Of a stretch of 64,000 nucleotides of DNA, positions 55,337-63,705 are shown one piece after another (position 1 is the stretch's first letter; every line of letters begins with the position of its first letter). The DNA comes from Cyanobacteria bacterium SBLK (GTDB lineage: Bacteria > Cyanobacteriota > Cyanobacteriia > Cyanobacteriales > Spirulinaceae), in the NCBI GenBank assembly GCA_017746715.1, contig JAGHZQ010000047.1:186001-250000 (forward strand), in the 5' to 3' direction. A model generated the notes under the pieces. It did not search any database, had not been told where the DNA came from, and was given only the letters and a program-made list of their open reading frames with translations. Position numbers and translations under genes: made by a program.

Positions 55337-55786
55337 ATGAAATTCGAGCAATCGATTCAAATTAATGCTAGTGTTGCCACAGTTGAACAGTGCATTGTCG
55401 ATCGCGATTTAATGCACTGTTGGCTCAATCCAGCTTTGCGTTGCGAACCTGTCGGAAAATGGAGTACGGAAATTGGCGCTCGCAGTCGCTTTATTGTTAA
55501 ATTTTTCCCGTTTCCCCTCGTGTTAGAAAATACGGTGATCGAACGCGAATGGGGGTTAGTGGTATGGGAATTTCAAGGTTTTTTTCAAGGATGCGATCGC
55601 TGGGAATGTCAAGAAATCGATGGGGGAACGATTTTATTGAATTGCTTTGAATTTGAGATTCCCAATCCTTTAATGCGTTGGGGATTTCGCCTGTTTGCCT
55701 CATCTTGGACTCGAGAGGATATGAAGGCACAACTCCAACGCTTACAACGTTTGGCAGAAGGACTCGCGCAACATTCCCCTTTATAA
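55337..55786 (+). CDS. SRPBCC-fold (START-like) protein
   Basis: The 149-residue protein begins MKFEQSIQINASVATVEQCI, the usual first strand and helix of the SRPBCC ligand-binding fold, with the central strands PLVLENTVIEREWGLVVWEF and a long C-terminal helix. Such proteins bind lipids, pigments or polyketides, or act as cyclases; nothing specifies the ligand. ATG 55337 is preferred over TTG 55325 and ATG 55328, which are repeat-derived. The short gap suggests co-transcription with the oxidase. Confidence 0.8.
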   Translation: MKFEQSIQINASVATVEQCIVDRDLMHCWLNPALRCEPVGKWSTEIGARSRFIVKFFPFPLVLENTVIEREWGLVVWEFQGFFQGCDRWECQEIDGGTILLNCFEFEIPNPLMRWGFRLFASSWTREDMKAQLQRLQRLAEGLAQHSPL

Positions 55787-55790
55787 GAAA

Positions 55791-55817
55791 ATCGGAGTAA
55801 GTTTTTCTTACTCCGAT
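55791..55817. terminator. Bidirectional-looking terminator
   Basis: ATCGGAGTAAG (55791-55801) and CTTACTCCGAT (55807-55817) form an 11-bp stem with a five-base loop. On the minus strand it is followed by TTTCTTAT, suiting the gene at 55917; on the plus strand it starts four bases after the SRPBCC gene. Confidence 0.75.
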
Positions 55818-55916
55818 GGCTTCACTTTGCACTGCAAATCTAAATCAGTTCAAAACTGAAAATTTTTTACGAACGGATGGAAATCTTAAAATTATTGAAG
55901 TCTTAATTTTAAGAAC

Positions 55917-56288
55917 TTAATGCTCGATTCCACAAGTTAGCGGACAAGAAGCAAAAGTCGGTTCTTTGGCCGTGTTTGTTTCGCCGTGCAGCCAACTCAA
56001 CCAACTCACTTCTTCTGGATGAATGCCTTTAAACGTCAATACCGTCGCACCGAATAGAACTGCAAAAACATTAATGCCAATCGTACTCCCCACGACCACT
56101 AATACCGCACTCACCGGCAGCACCGATTGTAAAATAACGGCTGCCAGTACGGCGATCGTTGTCATTAAAACGACCAAAGGAAATCCAACCACTAACAAGC
56201 AAACCGTTAATGTGAAACTCCATGTTAGAAAACTTTTCGCGATCGCCCAATAGGGTTTTTCCAAACTTTGGCTGCGTGCTAACACCAT
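55917..56288 (-). CDS. Small membrane protein of unknown function
   Basis: The 123-residue protein has three hydrophobic segments, at about 17-48, 55-70 and 72-87, the middle rich in Val/Leu/Ala (VILQSVLPVSAVLVVVGS). The C-terminal 35 residues are polar with two cysteines (CPLTC). GGGAGG precedes the ATG, a strong ribosome site. I recognise no family. It converges on the SRPBCC gene, with a shared terminator between them. Confidence 0.75.
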   Translation of the reverse strand: MVLARSQSLEKPYWAIAKSFLTWSFTLTVCLLVVGFPLVVLMTTIAVLAAVILQSVLPVSAVLVVVGSTIGINVFAVLFGATVLTFKGIHPEEVSWLSWLHGETNTAKEPTFASCPLTCGIEH

Positions 56289-56682
56289 TTTTTGATTCCT
56301 CCCAAGTTTTTAATTAAATCGATCTTGTTAATTTTTTATTTTTCTTTGCGCGTTTGTTGATAAGTCAGTATAGATAAATTCTTCAGGAAGATGAAATGTT
56401 TGCAATTAAACTTAATATTCTTGGTGGAAAGTTTATGATAAAGCACTTTGTTTTTGTGAAACTAGAGAAAAAGGAAACTTTCCCAAAACCTTGCAATTTT
56501 AGGTTTTACAGGGATTAACTCACCTTTGTTTTGGCAATCGTGGCAAGAAGGCTTGATTTACAAAACTTATTAGATTAAAGAAAAAATGTTTGTGGTAAAC
56601 AATGACGGCGATCGCGAAAAAACTTTTTGCTCGTTACATTTCTTTATAAAAAAGAGTATCTTTTCTCAGAATCGCATTGTTC
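56289..56682. other. AT-rich gap between a membrane-protein gene and rimI
   Basis: No credible gene is found; the open frames at 56586-56836 run into rimI on the opposite strand. The right part should hold the rimI 3' region and the left part the leader of the gene at 55917, where TATACT on the minus strand (about 56365) could be a -10 element. Confidence 0.4.
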
Positions 56683-57240
56683 TTATATCAAACGTTCGTT
56701 TTCAACTTGCCAAACCCCATCTTTTGCCAAACGAGAGAAAATCCGTTCGTGCCAAGTTTTTAACTGTTCGGTAAATTCAGGCCAATGCAAGTCACCGCGC
56801 CAGAGAATTAGAGCATCTTCATCCGTACCGGGGTAATACTTTTTACGCCGTCCCGCTTCCTTAAAGCCGAACTTTTGATAGAGGGAGAGGGCAATTGTAT
56901 TGGAAGGGCGAACCTCCAGAGTGGCACGTTCTAATTGGCGGCTTACGGCTTTGTCCAATAAAGAATAGAGTAAAAGTTGTCCCAAACCTCGTCCTTGATA
57001 GTCGGGATGAATGGCGAGAAGCGTAATATGGGCTTCTTCAAGAATGGCCCAAAAGCAACCGAGTCCGACAATTGCATTATCGGGGGGGGACAAAACTAAA
57101 ATTTCGCTGTTAGGACTATCCAACTCCCTCTGATAACCGCTTAAACTCCACATTCCGCCCAAACAAAGGCGATCGAGTTCCACAGCGGCCTCGAGTCCTT
57201 CTCGAGTCAATGGTAATATGCGTAATGTTGAGAGAGTCAT
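56683..57240 (-). CDS. rimI: Ribosomal-protein-alanine N-acetyltransferase
   Basis: RimI-type GNAT enzymes acetylate the N-terminus of ribosomal protein S18 from acetyl-CoA. The 185-residue protein has the CoA-binding motif QGRGLGQLLL, AHITLLAIHPDYQ before it, ATLEVRPSNTIALSLYQKFG and a final YYPGTDEDALIL, all typical of RimI. It is longer than the E. coli protein at 148 residues through an extra C-terminal helix (ERIFSRLAKDG). Substrate assignment rests on similarity. Confidence 0.88.
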   Translation of the reverse strand: MTLSTLRILPLTREGLEAAVELDRLCLGGMWSLSGYQRELDSPNSEILVLSPPDNAIVGLGCFWAILEEAHITLLAIHPDYQGRGLGQLLLYSLLDKAVSRQLERATLEVRPSNTIALSLYQKFGFKEAGRRKKYYPGTDEDALILWRGDLHWPEFTEQLKTWHERIFSRLAKDGVWQVENERLI

Positions 57241-57386
57241 ATGATTTTGTTTCTCTAAATTAGGAAAGAATTGTTACAAATGCTTCCATGAGAAGGGAAG
57301 TATGACATAATTTGCGATTGATTGCCTTTTTTCAAGGAAGAAAACTTGACTTTTTTATTGATTTTTATTTTCATGCGAGGAAAACT

Positions 57387-57701
57387 ATGATTCTCACCAC
57401 CCTTGAAGGCGTACCGGGAAAAGAGATTATCGAACATTACGGAATCGTCCAAGGAAGTACCGTCCGCGCTAAAAATATCGGGAAAGATTTTTTAGCCGGC
57501 ATGAAAAATATTGTTGGAGGCGAACTCAAAGGATATACCGAACTGCTTCACGAAGCCAGGCAAGAAGCCCTCGATCGCATGATACAACAGGGGCAACAAT
57601 TGGGAGCAAATGCGATTATTAACGTTCGTTTTGCCACCTCCTCTGTCGCTCAAGGGGCAGCTGAATTATTCGCTTATGGAACGGCAGTGAGGGTCTCGTA
57701 A
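57387..57701 (+). CDS. YbjQ-family (UPF0145) protein, first copy
   Basis: The 104-residue protein has the complete family core MILTTLEGVPGKEIIEHYGI, then VGGELKGYTELLHEARQEAL and ANAIINVRFATSS, in line with the oligomeric heavy-metal-binding-domain family. GAGGA precedes the ATG. Two bases separate it from the second paralogue, and the M48 peptidase follows, so the three genes should form one transcript. Its activity is not known. Confidence 0.85.
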   Translation: MILTTLEGVPGKEIIEHYGIVQGSTVRAKNIGKDFLAGMKNIVGGELKGYTELLHEARQEALDRMIQQGQQLGANAIINVRFATSSVAQGAAELFAYGTAVRVS

Positions 57702-57703
57702 TT

Positions 57704-58153
57704 ATGGAAGATATTATTACCATTCTGCTTCCATTCGCATTTATTGGTTTTGGGTTTGGGATTGGTGCGTATCGCGAGAAACAGCATTACGAAAGCATTC
57801 GCAAGCGAGAACGCCAAACCTTACAACTTCCCGTCATTAATTTTGGCTGCAAGCAACCCTTACCGGATGCCAAAGAAGCGCGATTATTTGTCGGCGAAGT
57901 TGTCATTTCTCCCGATGCGTTTAAAACTTTTGTTTTGGCATTGCGGAACTTAGTAGGAGGACGGGTGACGGTTTACGAAAGCCTCCTCGATCGCGCCCGT
58001 CGGGAAAGTTTGTTACGCTTAAAAGAGCAAGCGATCGAATGGGGTGCAACCCAAGTCTTAAACGTTCGCTATGAAACGGCCACCATTGGCAATAGCAGTA
58101 AGAAGGGCGTTGCCTCATTAGAAGTCATCGTTTACGGAACGGCTATTCGTTAA
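57704..58153 (+). CDS. YbjQ-like protein with N-terminal membrane anchor, second copy
   Basis: The 149-residue protein has one membrane helix (LLPFAFIGFGFGIGAY, about 8-23) and a C-terminal YbjQ-like domain. Its core VVISPDAFKTFVLALRNLVG, GGRVTVYESLLDRARRESLL and TQVLNVRYETATIG follows the first copy's pattern. The anchor would hold this copy at a membrane next to the peptidase encoded downstream. The spacing is only two bases upstream and four downstream. Confidence 0.82.
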   Translation: MEDIITILLPFAFIGFGFGIGAYREKQHYESIRKRERQTLQLPVINFGCKQPLPDAKEARLFVGEVVISPDAFKTFVLALRNLVGGRVTVYESLLDRARRESLLRLKEQAIEWGATQVLNVRYETATIGNSSKKGVASLEVIVYGTAIR

Positions 58154-58157
58154 GGTA

Positions 58158-58988
58158 ATGGAATACAAACCCAAGGAAATCAAAGAAGAAGTCAACATTT
58201 CTAAGATTCATCCCCTCGCAAATCTAACTTACTTATTAGGAACGGTAATTGGAGTCAGTGCGGCGGTTTATATTGCCTTGGGTTTTGCCGTAAATCTTGT
58301 CGTTCCTCACGTTCCCGAGGAAACAGAAAAAGCGATCGGCGATGCGTCTATCGCCAGTGCTTATGTTATTTTAGAAGGAGAACCCATTGAGAACGATCCT
58401 CGCCTTTCTCATCTTCAAGAATTACTCGATTCTTTACAAGAGTCAGAAGATAAAATTCCCCTAACATTGCATCTGCTCAAAAGCGAAATTGTTAATGCAG
58501 CAGCGATATCGGGAGGACACGTTCTCGTTACGACATCTTTTCTCGATGAAGTCAAATCTGAGAACGAATTAGCATTCGTGTTGGCTCATGAATTGGGACA
58601 TTTAAAACATAGAGATGGATTGCGGGGTTTGGGTCGTGCTTTAGTGATTAATGTAGGGTGGTCGCTTATTTTTGGAACGGCAGGAGGAGATTCGGGAGTA
58701 GTCGGAACGGTACTCAATCTTTCCGATTTGAACTATAGTAGAAGTCAAGAATCAGCGGCAGATTTATACGGTTTAAAAGCCGTTATTCGCCATTACGGTC
58801 ATGGCGGTCATAGTTTGGATTTATTTAAACGCTTGCAAAAAGAAGAAACAAAATTCAAAATTTCCGAATATTTTCACAGTCATCCCCTGTCAGAAAATCG
58901 AATTAAAAAGTTAGAAGAAATCGCTGAAAAAAATGGTTGGGATATGAAAGGAGAGAAAACAGCTTTGCCGGGAGTATTTTCAAAGTAA
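58158..58988 (+). CDS. Membrane-bound M48-family metallopeptidase
   Basis: The 276-residue protein has one membrane helix (about 25-50) and a zinc peptidase domain with H144-E-L-G-H148 (VLAHELGHLKHRD) and third ligand E198 in SQESAADLYG. SGGHVLVTTSFLD and FHSHPLSENRIKKL fit the M48 family (Oma1/BepA/HtpX-like). It would face away from the cytoplasm or sit at the thylakoid membrane, cleaving damaged or misfolded proteins. Its co-transcription with two YbjQ-like proteins is the main clue to its function. Confidence 0.9.
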   Translation: MEYKPKEIKEEVNISKIHPLANLTYLLGTVIGVSAAVYIALGFAVNLVVPHVPEETEKAIGDASIASAYVILEGEPIENDPRLSHLQELLDSLQESEDKIPLTLHLLKSEIVNAAAISGGHVLVTTSFLDEVKSENELAFVLAHELGHLKHRDGLRGLGRALVINVGWSLIFGTAGGDSGVVGTVLNLSDLNYSRSQESAADLYGLKAVIRHYGHGGHSLDLFKRLQKEETKFKISEYFHSHPLSENRIKKLEEIAEKNGWDMKGEKTALPGVFSK

Positions 58989-59012
58989 TAATTTTGAATT
59001 TTGAATTGATAA

Positions 59013-59927
59013 TTACCGCTTCAATAATCCTTCTTCCTGTAAGAACTCATTGGCAACCTCAGCCGGTTCTCGCTGTTTTCCCGTAACTTCGTAATTTAAT
59101 TTTTGCATGATTCGATCCGTGAGGCGAGCGGTAACGCTATTGAGGATCTCTTCGATTTCAGGATGGCGATCGAGGAGTTCTTGACGTACAACAGGTGCAA
59201 CTTGATAGGGCGGAAAAAGATTTTTGTCATCTTTTAACGACATCAAATTATAAGCGCTAATTTCTCCATCGGTGCCAAACCCCACGACAACGTCTGCTTC
59301 TCCCGCCGTCAATCCTTGATAGCGCAATCCGGCATCGACAGATTTATATTCCTTTAAAGTAAATTTACCATAAACTTCTTCCAAACCAGGCAGTCCATCT
59401 TCTCGTTCCTGAAATTCTGGCGGTCCGATCAATACCACGCGATCGGCATTGGCAATGAGATCGGTAATTGTTGTCATTCCGTACTTTTCTGCACTCTCTT
59501 GCGTTAACACCAATGCCTGTGTATTATTCATGGGAGACGGAGCGAGCCAGATTAAATTGAATTGCTCCCTATAGCCGATCGCGACCGTTTCGTAGACTTT
59601 CTGGCGATCGCTATTGCTCGGTAATTTTAGTACACTTAAAAGTGCCGTTCCGGTATATTCTGGATAAAGGTCGATTTCTCCGCTTACTAAACTCTCTTGA
59701 GCGATAGGCGTTCCGCCTAAATTCAGCTTTCGCTCTACAATAAAACCATTGTCCTCGAGAATGAGCGCATACATTTCAGCTAAGATGAATTGTTCGGTAA
59801 AATCTTTCGAGCCAATGCGAATTTTTGTTGGTGTTCCTTGGAATTTACCCGAACAAGCGATCGCGAGAAACAGGGTAACGAAAGCAATGAGAGAGAAAAT
59901 AAACCAACGGCGAAAGCGAAGCATCAT
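59013..59927 (-). CDS. Glycine-betaine/osmolyte-type ABC binding lipoprotein
   Basis: The 304-residue protein has a lipoprotein signal with C25 in FLAIACSG, then IRIGSKDFTEQFILAEMYAL, the hallmark opening of OpuC/ProX/OsmF-type binding proteins. LVSGEIDLYPEYTGTALL and GEADVVVGFGTDGEI are further family features. It would capture betaine, choline or similar quaternary amines outside the membrane. No permease or ATPase genes are beside it, which is unusual for this system; ATG at 59924 is an equal alternative start. Confidence 0.92.
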   Translation of the reverse strand: MMLRFRRWFIFSLIAFVTLFLAIACSGKFQGTPTKIRIGSKDFTEQFILAEMYALILEDNGFIVERKLNLGGTPIAQESLVSGEIDLYPEYTGTALLSVLKLPSNSDRQKVYETVAIGYREQFNLIWLAPSPMNNTQALVLTQESAEKYGMTTITDLIANADRVVLIGPPEFQEREDGLPGLEEVYGKFTLKEYKSVDAGLRYQGLTAGEADVVVGFGTDGEISAYNLMSLKDDKNLFPPYQVAPVVRQELLDRHPEIEEILNSVTARLTDRIMQKLNYEVTGKQREPAEVANEFLQEEGLLKR

Positions 59928-60073
59928 TCTGTGAATCTTATTTTATTCTTTCTTTTTCATTATGCCTGCCGGATGTCATCTAAAGCTGAGAAGTATCTGA
60001 AATTTTCGAGTTTAGAAGTCGATCTTCAAAAGTACAAAAGTTCGCAATCTTGGGAAAATCCTAGATCTTTATT

Positions 60074-61642
60074 ATGCTTTTTAATAGCTTGACCTTTGTT
60101 GTTTTTGTTATAGTCACTTTTGCTCTCTACTATTTGCCACCTTGCCGAAGATTTCAAGTTCCCATTCTTGTACTGGCGAGTTTTATATTTTACGCTTGGA
60201 GCAGTCCAATTCTGTTGTTATTGCTCGTGCTTTCAATTGTACTCAATGTTCTTGCAAGTTATAAAATTGTCCGAGGACAAGGAAAAACGCGAATTCCTTG
60301 GGCAATACTGGGGATTGCCATCAATCTCATGATTTTAGGGACTTTTAAATATGCAGGCTTGCTCGCCAGTTTCTTTTTAAATACTTTTGGAATCGATCCC
60401 GAATTGTCCAATAGCGGAACGATTGATGTCTTGTTAACGCTTCCTCTTCCCGTCGGGATTTCTTTCTATACATTTCAAGGAATGAGTTTAGTTATTGATG
60501 TTTTGAGAAATCCAGAGGGTACGGATCGAGATCGAGAAATTCAAGAGAAATATTTTCGTCAACTCACACCTTTACGCTATTGTTTAAATACATGCTTTTT
60601 TATTGCTTTTTTCCCGCAGTTAGTAGCAGGTCCAATCGTGCGGGCAAATTCTTTTTATCCTCAGATTGAACCGAAATATTTTGCGAGTATTCCTTGGGGA
60701 ATTGTTTTTCGGAGTATTACAGTAGGATACTTCTTAAAAATGTTTGTTGCGGATAATTTAAAGGATTATACATTTTGGATAACTTATCCTTATTATCAAA
60801 GTTTGGGAACGAGTACAAATTTAGTTTTATTATTCGGCTACTCTATGCAAATTTTTGCTGACTTTGCCGGCTATTCTCTCATTGCGATCGGAATTGCTGC
60901 CGGTTTTGGCTATACGCTACCCGATAATTTTAATTTTCCCTATATTTCGCGATCGATTTCAGAATTTTGGCGGCGCTGGCATATTTCACTTTCGACCTGG
61001 TTGCGCTATTATTTGTACATCCCTTTGGGCGGCAATCGTAAAGGAAAAATTAGAACTTATGTTAATCTGATCGTTGTTATGACTCTAGGAGGATTGTGGC
61101 ATGGTGCAGCTTGGAGCTACGCTGTTTGGGGACTTTTTCACGGTATCGGCTTGGCAATCGAACGCTTGCTCGGACTCGATGAAAAATCTCTCAAACAAAA
61201 AACATTCAAACATCACCAACAAAACCTAACTTCAGAATCAAATCAATTTATTTTTTGGAAAGAATTTATTATAGATTTAGTAAGAGTTCTTAGCGTATTT
61301 TCTTTTGTTTCTTTTGGTTGGTTGCTGTTTAAATTATCTCGATTTGAACAAGCGTTAGATTTTCTGCACGCGCTCTGGAAAAATTATCACATTCCTCCAA
61401 CTCTCATTTATATTGTTCCAACGCTCATTTTTGCTTTACCCGTGGCGATCTATCATCTTCTTTATTTTCCAATTCTTTATTTTCCAACATTGATGAGGGG
61501 AAAGAGGGAATCTAGCGATCGCTTTCCTCCATTAATGGCCAAATTAAGTACGCCGATCGCGGATTTAACATTTGGGACAATGCTGGCTCTAATTTTATTG
61601 AATAGCGGAAGTGCAAATGAATTTATCTACTTCCAGTTCTAA
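60074..61642 (+). CDS. MBOAT-family O-acyltransferase (AlgI-like)
   Basis: The 522-residue integral membrane protein with about ten hydrophobic segments matches the alginate-acetylase AlgI type. Features are FFPQLVAGPIVRA, FWRRWHISLSTWLRYYLYIP (with the family's near-invariant RW and LRYY) and the catalytic histidine in MTLGGLWHGAAWSY. It would move acetyl groups across the membrane for polysaccharide O-acetylation. The next gene overlaps its end and encodes an SGNH-like protein, and a second acyltransferase follows. The substrate polysaccharide is unknown. Confidence 0.93.
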   Translation: MLFNSLTFVVFVIVTFALYYLPPCRRFQVPILVLASFIFYAWSSPILLLLLVLSIVLNVLASYKIVRGQGKTRIPWAILGIAINLMILGTFKYAGLLASFFLNTFGIDPELSNSGTIDVLLTLPLPVGISFYTFQGMSLVIDVLRNPEGTDRDREIQEKYFRQLTPLRYCLNTCFFIAFFPQLVAGPIVRANSFYPQIEPKYFASIPWGIVFRSITVGYFLKMFVADNLKDYTFWITYPYYQSLGTSTNLVLLFGYSMQIFADFAGYSLIAIGIAAGFGYTLPDNFNFPYISRSISEFWRRWHISLSTWLRYYLYIPLGGNRKGKIRTYVNLIVVMTLGGLWHGAAWSYAVWGLFHGIGLAIERLLGLDEKSLKQKTFKHHQQNLTSESNQFIFWKEFIIDLVRVLSVFSFVSFGWLLFKLSRFEQALDFLHALWKNYHIPPTLIYIVPTLIFALPVAIYHLLYFPILYFPTLMRGKRESSDRFPPLMAKLSTPIADLTFGTMLALILLNSGSANEFIYFQF

Positions 61643-62537
61643 AAAAACAAAAGGCTGGGGACGACTTATTTCTTTTCGTCCTTTTATTGCTTGCTTTCTC
61701 CTTTTAGGACTCTATCAAATTTTAATCTTTGGGGGTGTTATTTCTCCTAGTAACGGAATCAACCAATGGCAAAATAATGCAATTAAAGGACAGCGCTATT
61801 GGTACGATAGAACCGATAATACTCAACTGGTTATGGTGGGAAGTTCTTTAATCGCAAATATTCCCGCGAAGTCCATTGGGAAAAATGTAGTGAATTTAGG
61901 GATGGCAGGAGGATGTACCCAAACTGGATTAGAGATTGTCGCTCACTCTAAGCAAACTCCCAATATTGTACTTGCCGAAATTAACGATACTTTAGAACGC
62001 CAACGCGATCGAGATTTACTCGCGTCATTAAATCATCCTCTCCTGTCGCCGCTACGTCGGTATTTTTCTATGTTTCGCGAAGAATATAAACCGATTAGCG
62101 TCTTCGTCAGTCTACTCCGAGGCGACACTCAGGAGGAAGATATTGAAGGAACAAATATTGAGATAGAAGAAGATCTTGATATTTCTTCTGAATTGCGAGA
62201 ACAAGAAATCGAGCGTCTCGTGGGAGAAAATAATATTTCTCTACCCCACAATCTTAAAAGCCTGCTCAAACAAGAAGCAAGTCAAATTGAGAAACAAGTT
62301 AACGCCTTAGAAAAAAAAGGAATTCGCGTAATTTTAGTGGATATTCCCCGAGAAACTAAAGTTGCCAAAACTCCACGACAACAAGAAGTAAAATCTCTCA
62401 TGAAATCTCTATTTCCTCCCAGCCGATATGATTGGTTCGAGCCACCTGTAGAGCAATGGAAAACCAGCGATGGACTCCATCTCATTCCTAAAGAAGTCAA
62501 TCGCTATGCTTTATTATTACGCCAGTATCTTTTTTAA
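61617..62537 (+). CDS. SGNH-hydrolase-like membrane-anchored protein
   Basis: About 306 residues. A signal anchor (about 20-42) precedes a periplasmic-type domain with QLVMVGSSLIANI (candidate nucleophile Ser), VNLGMAGGCTQ and a late DGLHLI with Asp-His spacing typical of SGNH esterases. Such partners (AlgJ, AlgX, DltD-like) hand acetyl groups to the polysaccharide. ATG 61617 is chosen over GTG 61611. The gene overlaps the MBOAT gene by 26 bases, so translation is coupled. Confidence 0.82.
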   Translation: MNLSTSSSKKTKGWGRLISFRPFIACFLLLGLYQILIFGGVISPSNGINQWQNNAIKGQRYWYDRTDNTQLVMVGSSLIANIPAKSIGKNVVNLGMAGGCTQTGLEIVAHSKQTPNIVLAEINDTLERQRDRDLLASLNHPLLSPLRRYFSMFREEYKPISVFVSLLRGDTQEEDIEGTNIEIEEDLDISSELREQEIERLVGENNISLPHNLKSLLKQEASQIEKQVNALEKKGIRVILVDIPRETKVAKTPRQQEVKSLMKSLFPPSRYDWFEPPVEQWKTSDGLHLIPKEVNRYALLLRQYLF

Positions 62538-62556
62538 TTTTTGAGGATATAAACTG

Positions 62557-63696
62557 ATGAAGCCCGAACAAAAAAATAAGCGAAAAAGTCTGAATATCTT
62601 ACAACTTTTCCGAGGATTAGCCGCGATCGCAGTCACCTTATTTCATATCGATTTTTTGATTGACGACAAATTTGGAGATCGCTTTTTCTGGCATATTTTT
62701 CAATTTGGTTGGACGGGAGTTGATTATTTTCTCGTTCTCAGTGGTTTTATCATTATTTACACCCAACACCGCAGTTTGTTAAAACCCAATCTAGAACGGT
62801 TTAAAGATTTTCTACTCAAACGATTTATTCGTATTTATCCCCTTTATTGGTTCGTAAGTCTAGGTATTTTGGCTTTGCTTGCGATCGTACCGGGACTTAA
62901 AAACAACAATCCAATAACTCTCTCTTCTATTATCAAATCATTTCTCCTTTTTCCACCTTCAGAAACAATTTTAAATGTAGGTTGGACTTTGACCGTGATT
63001 TTCTTCTTCTATCTCATTTTTAGTTTAAATTATATTTTACCGCGTCGTTTGTTTTTTACTGTTGTTGGCATTATTGTGATTGGTTCGTCAACGCAGTTTA
63101 TCAGTGCCTTTGCAGTTTCACCGACAGACAATGCTTGGTTTGCTCTCTTTTTTAATTTGCTTTATTTTGAATTTGTTTTTGGATGTATTGCTGCCTATTT
63201 TGTTCTTAAATATTCGCTGCGCTATCGCAAAACTATCTTTTTTGCTGGATTGGGTCTATTACTGTTATTTAGTTTTTTTCAAACCTATGGATTGATTGAT
63301 GTAGTGAATGTAATCACTATTTCAGGGATTGATTTTAACATCAATCGAGTTATTTTTTCTGGAATTCCTTGCTTCTTTTTAATTATGGGTGCCGCTTCCA
63401 TTGATATTAATGAAGAAGTGAAAATACCTCAATTCCTGATTTATCTAGGAGATGCTTCTTATTCTATCTATTTAGTTCACAGTCCGGTCATTTCTGCCCT
63501 CATACAACTTACCCTCAAATTTGGCATTCAGGACACTATTGGTGGTTCTTCCTTTTTAGGATTTCTTATTTTTGTTATTTCAATCGGTTTGTCTTGTATT
63601 TTTTATAATTTAATTGAAAAGCCGTTAACTCAATATCTCCGCAAACAGTTCATTCAAAAGAAAACATCTCCGATTATTTCAGCAAAAAGCGAATAA
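62557..63696 (+). CDS. Acyltransferase 3 (OafA/YrhL) family membrane protein
   Basis: The 379-residue membrane protein opens with NILQLFRGLAAIAVTLFHID, whose RGLA and following histidine are the family hallmark. About ten membrane helices follow, including FQFGWTGVDYFLVLSGFIII (the FFxLSGF-type motif). These proteins O-acetylate surface polysaccharides. GAGGA precedes the ATG. With the MBOAT and SGNH genes it completes a probable O-acetylation cassette, although two acyltransferases may serve different substrates. Confidence 0.93.
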   Translation: MKPEQKNKRKSLNILQLFRGLAAIAVTLFHIDFLIDDKFGDRFFWHIFQFGWTGVDYFLVLSGFIIIYTQHRSLLKPNLERFKDFLLKRFIRIYPLYWFVSLGILALLAIVPGLKNNNPITLSSIIKSFLLFPPSETILNVGWTLTVIFFFYLIFSLNYILPRRLFFTVVGIIVIGSSTQFISAFAVSPTDNAWFALFFNLLYFEFVFGCIAAYFVLKYSLRYRKTIFFAGLGLLLLFSFFQTYGLIDVVNVITISGIDFNINRVIFSGIPCFFLIMGAASIDINEEVKIPQFLIYLGDASYSIYLVHSPVISALIQLTLKFGIQDTIGGSSFLGFLIFVISIGLSCIFYNLIEKPLTQYLRKQFIQKKTSPIISAKSE

Positions 63697-63705
63697 TCTA
63701 TAATG

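Noticed and set aside
56586..56836. Two plus-strand frames near rimI
   Set aside because: They overlap rimI on the opposite strand and have no features of a real protein.
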